Positions 14,453-20,423 of a stretch of DNA of 33,081 bases are shown piece after piece. The DNA lies in assembly GCA_015233725.1 (NCBI GenBank), contig JADFXD010000029.1, forward strand, positions 1-33,081. The letters run 5' to 3'. Each line of letters begins with the position of its first letter. Within the stretch, counting starts at the first letter, position 1. A program made the translations under genes and the position numbers. A model generated the notes under the pieces. It was given only the letters and a program-made list of their open reading frames with translations. It ran no database searches and had not been told where the DNA came from. The DNA comes from Nitrospirota bacterium. GTDB taxonomy: Bacteria; Nitrospirota; Thermodesulfovibrionia; Thermodesulfovibrionales; Magnetobacteriaceae.

Positions 14453-15769
14453 CTATCCTACCCGCCAGGATTCTGACACTATCTTGTACTCTCCTGGGCA
14501 ACCCACCAGTATGAGCGTCTTTATGCCGCTGTCTGATACTGCCCCTGAGCTGTAGCGTTGTTTGAAGGTAACCTGCACCTTCCTGGATGTCAGAGGCCTT
14601 ATATCAATGTCGCTGATGTCAACCTTTATAGACCTGGCTCCTCTGAACAAGCCCTTCTTGTGTATCTTCCACTGTTTGTGATCCATGTTGTCGGAGTAAA
14701 ATGCCTGACTGTAGAAGAGCATATACCTTTCAATGTCTCTGGCCTGCCAACTGTGCAGCCAGTTGTCGATTAAGGATAGAACGTACTCTTTCATCATCGA
14801 ATTGACATCGATCTGCTCAAACTCCTCTGCTATGATCCTGTGGTCTTTACCCTTGTCCGCCTTGAGGTATAGCTTTTTTGTCCCATACGACAAGAGATTA
14901 CTGGCGCAGTAGAGCTGATTGAATTTGTACATGAGGTCTGTGGAGTTTTCCGTGAAGATGCTGACCTCGGAGGTTATAACCTTTCTGTCGGGATAGGACA
15001 TCATCAGTCGCCTCTTGTTATCCAGGTAGCCCTTGACACTCAACCCGTTAGCCCCTCTAAAGTTTGTGTCGAAGAAGCTGGCATAGCCCTCAAAGTCGCC
15101 CTTTTCCCAGGATGAGATGAAGCCCTTAAATATATCGAGATAGGCCTTTCTCTTCTTCTTGTACTCATCGGATTTAAGAAAATCAAGGGTGCCCGAGATT
15201 ACAACCGGAGTATCTGGCTCTACATAGTGTTTTATGTCTTCGAGGTCGGAGTTTTGTAATGCGACACACCCCTTGGTTCGTTCATCTGTGCGATTGGGGC
15301 CAATGCCGTGGATCCATATGCCGTGGCCTGTCTTACCCTTGTTTCTGTCAACTATGTTTGGGTAGTTCAGGGTGTAAGCGCCCTGACCAAAGAGAGACCT
15401 GTCCAGCTTCTCAGGGGGGATGTACCTGGTCACGAAATAGATACCCTCCGGAGTTTTATGGTCGCCCTCCTTGAGTTTGTCACCGCCGTTTTTGCCTGTC
15501 AGGACGCTTAACTTCTTTGATATGCCTGGTATGTTGTCCCTGACCTCTACAATGTACAGGTTATCTGTAGCCTTATCCACGAGCAACACGTTAAAAGGCC
15601 TGCCAGAGTCTGTAAACACATTGCCAGACAACAGCGCCTCTTGCTCCTTATGCTGACCATTCTGTTGGCCATTTTGCCTCCCAACAGAAGGGGCGTTGTC
15701 GCATATGCAAACGATAATTATCGTTATAAACAAAATAAATACGTATCGTCTCAAATAATTCACCTTCAA
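14453..15769 (-). CDS. L,D-transpeptidase (YkuD domain) with two C-terminal SnoaL/NTF2-like domains
   Basis: 438 aa. An N-terminal membrane anchor or signal (about 8-23, VFILFITIIIV) puts it in the periplasm. The YkuD domain (about 55-200) has the catalytic site HGIGPNRTDERTKGCVAL with H154 and the acyl-forming C168; the substrate is the peptidoglycan tetrapeptide, giving 3-3 cross-links or protein anchoring. Residues ~205-320 and ~325-438 each look like an NTF2-like cone domain (FISSWEKGDFEGYASFFD and LHSWQARDIERYMLFYS), the architecture of Cds6-type L,D-transpeptidases. It lies 21 bases after cbiB on the same strand, with AAGGTGA upstream, so it is probably the last gene of the cobamide transcript, though functionally unrelated. 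Confidence 0.9.
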   Translation of the reverse strand: MKVNYLRRYVFILFITIIIVCICDNAPSVGRQNGQQNGQHKEQEALLSGNVFTDSGRPFNVLLVDKATDNLYIVEVRDNIPGISKKLSVLTGKNGGDKLKEGDHKTPEGIYFVTRYIPPEKLDRSLFGQGAYTLNYPNIVDRNKGKTGHGIWIHGIGPNRTDERTKGCVALQNSDLEDIKHYVEPDTPVVISGTLDFLKSDEYKKKRKAYLDIFKGFISSWEKGDFEGYASFFDTNFRGANGLSVKGYLDNKRRLMMSYPDRKVITSEVSIFTENSTDLMYKFNQLYCASNLLSYGTKKLYLKADKGKDHRIIAEEFEQIDVNSMMKEYVLSLIDNWLHSWQARDIERYMLFYSQAFYSDNMDHKQWKIHKKGLFRGARSIKVDISDIDIRPLTSRKVQVTFKQRYSSGAVSDSGIKTLILVGCPGEYKIVSESWRVG

Positions 15770-15790
15770 TGTCTGTCTCTAATGATCCGT

Positions 15791-16843
15791 TTAACCGGGC
15801 CTTAATACAATGCCCATCACAAACCTGGCTATCACCATCGATACCAAAAGCCCCATCACAGAGACAAGCCTGATTATCAATATAGCACGTTCAATCTTCT
15901 GTACATCCACCGTTGCGGTATCGTTGCCGATAAATGGTTTCTCAACAAGCACGCCGCCATAATAAGATGGCCCGCCAAGCCTGACATCCAATGCCCCGGC
16001 AATTGCCGCCTCGGGCATACCGGCATTGGGACTTGTATGCCTTCTGCCATCCCGCAACAACACCCTCATGCCCTCTCTGAAATCAAAGGTCATATAAGCA
16101 AACCTCCGTTCTTTTACAACAATGGAGTATAACATATAGGCAACCCTCAACACAAGGGCGCCCAGGCAGATCAAGATTGCGGTTATGCGAGCGGGTATGA
16201 AGTTGACGACGTCATCAACCCTGGCCCCTATGCGTCCAAAGTAGAGATAGTCCTTGTTCTTGTAGCCAATCATCGAGTCAATGGTGTTTATGGCCTTATA
16301 GGCAAATGCCAGCTCTACCCCCCCGATGGCGAAGTAAAACATCGGGGCGATGATTGCATCCGAGGCGTTTTCCGCAAGCGTCTCTATTGCCGCCCTGATG
16401 ACGCCGCCCTCATCGAGGGACTGAGTGTCTCTGCCCACGACATGACTGAGGCTTGCCCTGGCCTGGATCAGGTCGCCCTCACGAAGGTGCCTGTAGACGC
16501 GGCAGACCGAGGAGATCAATCCATGTGTGGCAATGGCAAAGGAGCCGATTACCCCAAGGCAGAGGTCGTAGTAAGAGAGCCCAGGAAACAGAGAATACCC
16601 CTGTAGAGGACGCAAGACAACCCCCGTCAGGGCAAGCGTTGCAAGGTAGGTCAGACCAACCACAGAGACGGTCAGTATGCCGCCAAGAAGCACCTCCATC
16701 GCCGGCTTGCTTGAGAGCCTCCTTAGCAGTCGCTCGTGTATGGATATGGCCCGACCTATGAGGCTGATTGGATGGGGCAGCCACCGCGGGTCCCCTATAA
16801 GCGCATCAATGACAAAGGCAAGCAGCAGGACAGTTGGGGTCAT
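15791..16843 (-). CDS. cbiB: Adenosylcobinamide-phosphate synthase (CbiB/CobD)
   Basis: 350 aa polytopic inner-membrane protein that joins an aminopropanol (phosphate) arm to adenosylcobyric acid in cobamide biosynthesis. Family motifs: N-terminal FVIDALIGDPRWLPHPISLIGR, GRDTQSLDEGGVIRAAIETLAENASDAIIAPMFY, NTIDSMIGYKNKDYLYFGRIGARVDD, and the PNAGMPEAAIAGAL block. Start is ATG 16843. No ribosome site stands at the usual distance (a G-rich AGAGGGGTG is ~27 bases upstream), which fits a gene once coupled to cobQ (see 17966-18025) and later displaced by the toxin-antitoxin insertion. No cobalamin riboswitch is recognisable nearby. Confidence 0.95.
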   Translation of the reverse strand: MTPTVLLLAFVIDALIGDPRWLPHPISLIGRAISIHERLLRRLSSKPAMEVLLGGILTVSVVGLTYLATLALTGVVLRPLQGYSLFPGLSYYDLCLGVIGSFAIATHGLISSVCRVYRHLREGDLIQARASLSHVVGRDTQSLDEGGVIRAAIETLAENASDAIIAPMFYFAIGGVELAFAYKAINTIDSMIGYKNKDYLYFGRIGARVDDVVNFIPARITAILICLGALVLRVAYMLYSIVVKERRFAYMTFDFREGMRVLLRDGRRHTSPNAGMPEAAIAGALDVRLGGPSYYGGVLVEKPFIGNDTATVDVQKIERAILIIRLVSVMGLLVSMVIARFVMGIVLRPG

Positions 16844-16893
16844 GGTGATAGTTAATATATAGTTTTACGCACCCCTCTTTGTTCTCAATGAGA

Positions 16894-17166
16894 TCAGTCG
16901 AAGGGGTCTGAATGAGTGCCGCTGCGCTCAAAAATGATGCGCTGATCGTCTATTTTGTAAATCAGAAGCCAGTCAGGTTCGATGTGACATTCTCGTCGTC
17001 CTATGTAGTCACCGGCGAGCTTATGGTCTCTATGCCTTGGATCAAGGTTTTCTCCGCTGCTGAGTTTCGTCATGATTTCGGATAATTGTTCTACATTGGC
17101 CCCGCGTAGTAGCATCTGCTTAATGTCCTTCTTAAGCTGCCCGGTATAGACAGGCTTGTACTTCAT
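16894..17166 (-). CDS. yafQ: YafQ-family type II toxin (RelE/ParE superfamily mRNA interferase)
   Basis: 90 aa, standard length. YafQ cleaves mRNA in the ribosome. Residues matching the E. coli YafQ active site are kept: H48 (DHKL), H61 and D65 (ECHIEPDWLLIY) and H85 (SGTHSD), so the toxin should be active. Its start overlaps the stop of the upstream gene (ATGA, 17163-17166), so the two are translationally coupled. The usual partner is DinJ, a ~90-aa ribbon-helix-helix antitoxin; here the upstream gene is a 263-aa protein that only resembles DinJ at its C-terminus. Confidence 0.92.
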   Translation of the reverse strand: MKYKPVYTGQLKKDIKQMLLRGANVEQLSEIMTKLSSGENLDPRHRDHKLAGDYIGRRECHIEPDWLLIYKIDDQRIIFERSGTHSDPFD

Positions 17167-17954
17167 CTCGCTGTGGAAACTATTCGACTGTGAATCTCCA
17201 AGTGTTTCAATAAATCGTCAATACTCTCGAACTGGGTTAAGTCCTCTGCTCTGTCAGTCTTTTTGAAGGTCTCAAGTGTGGTTTTATTTGGGTGCCATCC
17301 AAATTCAACGAGCATTTTTCCGTATTCATTTAGCGCATAAATAGTTCCACCTGATTCGGGATCATCTCCAACTCCGCCGTCAATACCTCTATTGACTAAG
17401 AGGCCAGCCGAAAATAACGCATCGGCAACATCACTCATGCCCCCTTGCGTACCCTCGTGAAAACTCTGGAGATATTCTAAGTCTTTCGCATAACATCTGT
17501 TGATTATATATGCCAGGCGCATCGCCTTGTCGTAGTCGATATGGCCTTTGATGAGAGCGGCCATGATCCGGCCAATTATCTTTGCCTTAACAGTGTCATC
17601 GATTTTATCGATTAAAAGGAGGATGGTTTCCCCAAACCGTTCGGTCTTTTCCTTGCTTTCAAGGCACTCGGTAAACCTGGAGCGCTCCTCTGGCGTTGTG
17701 ATATCTAAGGCTTCCAGAAACCGTAGGATTTTACAAACAAAAAGCTCATGTGTTATTTCCTCTCCGGCTTTCCAGATACCGTTAAGCGTACCAACAACAG
17801 GAATACCGTCCAATCCACCAGATTCCAGGAATGTATTCAGTCCAGCATCACCATTGATGACGAGAAACTCCGTCAATTTCTCACTACGCAATGATTCTGC
17901 AACCGATGAAGCTGCCCTTTTCTCTAAACTCAACAACATTCTTAATTCTACCAT
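17163..17954 (-). CDS. Putative chimeric antitoxin: unknown helical domain fused to a DinJ-like toxin-binding tail
   Basis: 263 aa. Residues ~1-215 are an alpha-helical domain I have seen only in uncharacterised proteins: GIPVVGTLNGIWKAGEEI, then FVCKILRFLEAL, then KIIGRIMAALIKGHIDYDKAMRLAYIINRCY. Residues ~222-255 (PNKTTLETFKKTDRAEDLTQ then FESIDDLLKHL) have the exact pattern of DinJ/RelB C-terminal tails (P-N-x-x-T-L-x-x-x...F-x-S-x-D-x-L-x-x-x-L), the part that wraps and neutralises YafQ. It lies directly upstream of yafQ with a 4-base overlap, as an antitoxin should. The RHH DNA-binding N-terminus of DinJ is missing, so autoregulation must differ. ATG 17954 follows AAAGGAAAACTAA. The role is inferred; the resemblance was judged by eye. 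Confidence 0.7.
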   Translation of the reverse strand: MVELRMLLSLEKRAASSVAESLRSEKLTEFLVINGDAGLNTFLESGGLDGIPVVGTLNGIWKAGEEITHELFVCKILRFLEALDITTPEERSRFTECLESKEKTERFGETILLLIDKIDDTVKAKIIGRIMAALIKGHIDYDKAMRLAYIINRCYAKDLEYLQSFHEGTQGGMSDVADALFSAGLLVNRGIDGGVGDDPESGGTIYALNEYGKMLVEFGWHPNKTTLETFKKTDRAEDLTQFESIDDLLKHLEIHSRIVSTAR

Positions 17955-17965
17955 TTAGTTTTCCT

Positions 17966-18025
17966 TTAAGTAAAGCGAGCAATGTTTTCATTGACAAAGG
18001 TAAGCGGTAGGGCAACTGGGGTCAT
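17966..18025 (-). pseudogene. Scar: diverged copy of the cbiB 5' end
   Basis: Immediately after cobQ, and overlapping its stop as ATGA, a 19-codon frame reads MTPVALPLTFVNE..., against MTPTVLLLAFVID... at the real cbiB start 1.2 kb downstream. Over the first 39 bases 31 are identical, starting with ATGACCCCA. This looks like the original cobQ-cbiB junction, left behind when the yafQ module entered and cbiB was separated. The gap to 17954 only holds the ribosome site of the 263-aa gene. Confidence 0.6.
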
Positions 18026-19560
18026 GTGTTGATGCCTGCGAGCCTGTAGAGCGCCTCCATGTCGAGGTGAGCCTTGACGACCCCTGCCAGCGTGTCAAGG
18101 CTATCGAGGATCACCTGATGGTAGTTGACGGAGACCTCCAACGGCGGCAGATGACGTCTTGCCCGCAGACTGTTAAGAAGCGCCCGGCGGAAGGCGTCGT
18201 TGTCAAAGATACCATGCAGATAAGTGCCCCAGACGTCTCCCTTTGAGGAGCCATCGACGTATTGATGCGTGCCATCAAGGGGGCTTACGTTAAACAATCC
18301 GCCAGACAGGCCGCTATGGCCTTGCGACTCTCCCATGTGGATCTCGTAGCCTTGGAGGTTGGAGAAATGGCCGGCGGCGCTTGCGGCGTCAGCTTCAAGC
18401 CAAGGGACTGTAATAACGTCCGCCCTGACCCTGCGGGTGGTCTTTGTCCTGTCAAAGGTGGTGGAGATATCCAGCAATCCAAGGCCATCTATCTCCTTGA
18501 CGTTGCTCTCTACGCAGTGGGGATCACGCAAGAGACTGCCAAGCATCTGATATCCACCGCATATGCCGACAATGGGGGTTCCTCGCTGTGCGGCCTGCTT
18601 CAACACTGACTCAAGACCGTTGGCCCTCAAAGACAGCAGATCGCTTACGGTGTTCTTGCTGCCGGGGATTATGATGAGATCGGAGTTCAACAGCTCATGC
18701 GCCCCAAGCGTGTATGACAACTCCACATCGGGTTCGTACAGGAAGGGGTCAAAGTCCGTGAAGTTGGATATGTACGGCAGCCTCAGAACCCTTACCTTGA
18801 TGGGTCTGTCGCGGTGTGCGTTCGTGTAATGTCTGTAGGCGTTGATGGCGAGGCCGTCCTCCTCGGGCAGTCTGAGGCTGCCGACGTAGGGCAGGACGCC
18901 AAGGACGGGGATGCCAGTCTTTGCAGAGAGCATGTCGATGCCGCTGGTGAGGATGTCTATGTCGCCCCGGAACTTGTTGATGATGAACCCCTTGATCCTG
19001 TGCGCGTCCTGTGGCAGCAGGGCAACGGTACCATAGAGCGAGGCAAATACCCCCCCTCTGTCAATATCCCCCACGAGCAGGACGGGGGCGTTGGTGTGTC
19101 GTGCCACTGCCATGTTTACGATCTCCACGTCGAGGAGGTTGATCTCGGCGGGGCTCCCTGCGCCCTCTATGATAATGAGGTCATATTGAGCACTAAGCCT
19201 CTCAAGGGCGAGTTCAACGTATGGCCAGGCGTCGTCCCGGAAGCGGTAGTACTCCTGTGCGGACATGTTGGCGTGTACCTTGCCCAGGAGGATGACCTGA
19301 GAGCCGCTCTCTCCGGAGGCCTTCAGCAGGATCGGGTTGATGTAGATGGATGGCTCAATCCCCGCGGCCTGTGCCTGGAGGGCCTGTGCCCTTCCGATCT
19401 CGCCGCCATCTGTGGTGATGTAGGAGTTAAGCGCCATGTTCTGGGCCTTAAACGGCGCTACCTTCACGCCCATCTGTTTAAATATCCTGCACAGCGCTGC
19501 AACGATCAGGCTCTTACCCACCCCCGAACCCGTGCCCTGTATCATCAGAAACTTACTCAT
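18022..19560 (-). CDS. cobQ: Cobyric acid synthase (glutamine-hydrolysing)
   Basis: 512 aa, standard for CobQ/CbiP. It amidates four carboxylates of adenosylcobyrinate a,c-diamide with glutamine and ATP. N-terminal dethiobiotin-synthetase-like ATPase with P-loop GTGSGVGKS (9-17) and KAQNMALNSYIT; C-terminal class I glutamine amidotransferase with nucleophile C334 (VGICGGYQMLG) and the later His in GTYLHGIF. GAGGT overlaps the stop of the upstream DUF5615 gene, which ends 3 bases before ATG 19560, so cobQ is translated with a toxin-antitoxin module. Downstream it once overlapped cbiB. Confidence 0.97.
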   Translation of the reverse strand: MSKFLMIQGTGSGVGKSLIVAALCRIFKQMGVKVAPFKAQNMALNSYITTDGGEIGRAQALQAQAAGIEPSIYINPILLKASGESGSQVILLGKVHANMSAQEYYRFRDDAWPYVELALERLSAQYDLIIIEGAGSPAEINLLDVEIVNMAVARHTNAPVLLVGDIDRGGVFASLYGTVALLPQDAHRIKGFIINKFRGDIDILTSGIDMLSAKTGIPVLGVLPYVGSLRLPEEDGLAINAYRHYTNAHRDRPIKVRVLRLPYISNFTDFDPFLYEPDVELSYTLGAHELLNSDLIIIPGSKNTVSDLLSLRANGLESVLKQAAQRGTPIVGICGGYQMLGSLLRDPHCVESNVKEIDGLGLLDISTTFDRTKTTRRVRADVITVPWLEADAASAAGHFSNLQGYEIHMGESQGHSGLSGGLFNVSPLDGTHQYVDGSSKGDVWGTYLHGIFDNDAFRRALLNSLRARRHLPPLEVSVNYHQVILDSLDTLAGVVKAHLDMEALYRLAGINT

Positions 19561-19563
19561 GCT

Positions 19564-19911
19564 TTAACCTCTTAGCCTTAGTCTTCCACCCTGAAAAACA
19601 CAAAACTTACCTTTAATCCTATCTGCATATCCTGATAATATTTCCTTTAATACCTCGACCTTTTCTGCTCCATTAGCCCCATCAAGCCTTAGGATAAGTA
19701 CACCTTCATGCGCCTTGCCAGTATTATAAACCAGCTCACCAAAGTCCTTGTCCATCGTAATCAGCATAAGCCCCTCTGATACGGCTATCTTTAATATCTC
19801 AATATCACTTAGACAAGGGTTAATCTCTCTTACTGATTTTACATAGAAACCTTCTGTCTGAAGATATTCTTCCACTTTTTTACCAACACCAACATCAACT
19901 ATAAATCTCAA
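19564..19911 (-). CDS. DUF5615 PIN-like protein (putative toxin)
   Basis: 115 aa. PIN-like fold: first acidic residue in FIVDVGVGKKVEEYL, then SDIEILKIAVSEGLMLITMDKDFGELVY with the conserved D-K-D-F, and LILRL. Typical DUF5615 proteins start with L-x-D-E/N; here the sequence is V-D-V-G-V-G, so one early acidic position may be altered. Family members are found beside DUF433 proteins and are thought to be nuclease-type toxins. It follows the DUF433 gene by 18 bases and ends 3 bases before cobQ. Activity is not demonstrated. Confidence 0.85.
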   Translation of the reverse strand: MRFIVDVGVGKKVEEYLQTEGFYVKSVREINPCLSDIEILKIAVSEGLMLITMDKDFGELVYNTGKAHEGVLILRLDGANGAEKVEVLKEILSGYADRIKGKFCVFQGGRLRLRG

Positions 19912-19929
19912 ATTGTTAAACTGCCTCCG

Positions 19930-20172
19930 CTAAAAACGATGGACAGAAAAGACTTGTTCTTCACTTACTAACTCAACCGCGTAGAGAAGCGCAGCGCTTA
20001 TGTCTTCCATTTCAAGTTCAGGATAGTCTTCCAGCAAATCCTCCCTGGTAACTCCAGAGGCTATAGCCCTTAATACCTGCTCTACCGTAATTCTTAACCC
20101 TCTGATGGTTGGCTTTCCCACCATTACATCAGGGATAATAGTAATACGCTTTAAGAGTTCTTTAGTTTCCAT
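19930..20172 (-). CDS. DUF433 protein (putative antitoxin)
   Basis: 80 aa. Clear DUF433 pattern: RITIIPDVMVGKPTIRGLRI, then VEQVLRAIASGVTREDLLEDYPELEMEDISAALLYA, which forms a small HTH-like fold related to VapB-type antitoxins. ATG 20172 follows AAAGGAGGC, an excellent ribosome site. It precedes the DUF5615 toxin candidate. The 75-aa frame (20151-20378) that overlaps its start reads through the ppdK terminator and is probably not a gene. Confidence 0.88.
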   Translation of the reverse strand: METKELLKRITIIPDVMVGKPTIRGLRITVEQVLRAIASGVTREDLLEDYPELEMEDISAALLYAVELVSEEQVFSVHRF

Positions 20173-20266
20173 AAATATAGCCTCCTTTCTTTATTGTTTT
20201 TTCTCCTACTGACTAACACGGCAACTGGAGTATCCCTGTCCATCCTTAAACCCCCATCAATAAGGA

Positions 20267-20294
20267 AGTCTACACGCACCGTTGGCTGTGTCAA
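20267..20294 (-). promoter_or_regulatory. Promoter candidate for the DUF433-DUF5615-cobQ unit
   Basis: On the minus strand TTGACA (20289-20294) and TAGACT (20267-20272) are 16 bases apart, about 95 bases upstream of the DUF433 start. A transcript from here would carry the toxin-antitoxin pair and then cobQ. Confidence 0.4.
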
Positions 20295-20341
20295 GGCACC
20301 CATATTGGGTCTACCTCTATTAGCGCCAAAAGGCAATCCTG

Positions 20342-20369
20342 AAAAAAAAGGAGGGCATTTCTGCCCCCC
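20342..20369 (-). terminator. Intrinsic terminator of ppdK
   Basis: Minus strand: a GC-rich stem GGGGGCA/TGCCCTCC with a four-base GAAA loop and one mismatch, followed by eight T, about 55 bases after the ppdK stop codon. Confidence 0.75.
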
Positions 20370-20423
20370 TTGACCCATCCTGAGTGTGTGTGCTTAATTT
20401 AAGCTATTGGGCTATGCGGTTAC

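Noticed and set aside
16844-16893. Cobalamin riboswitch upstream of cbiB or cobQ
   Set aside because: The gaps at 16844-16893, 17955-18021 and 20173-20423 lack a recognisable B12-box or enough length for the full structure.
18814-19575. Plus-strand open frame of 253 codons
   Set aside because: It is antisense to cobQ, a clear gene with full motifs, and has no recognisable domain.
20151-20378. 75-aa frame upstream of DUF433
   Set aside because: It reads through the ppdK terminator hairpin and a promoter, and overlaps the DUF433 start and ribosome site.
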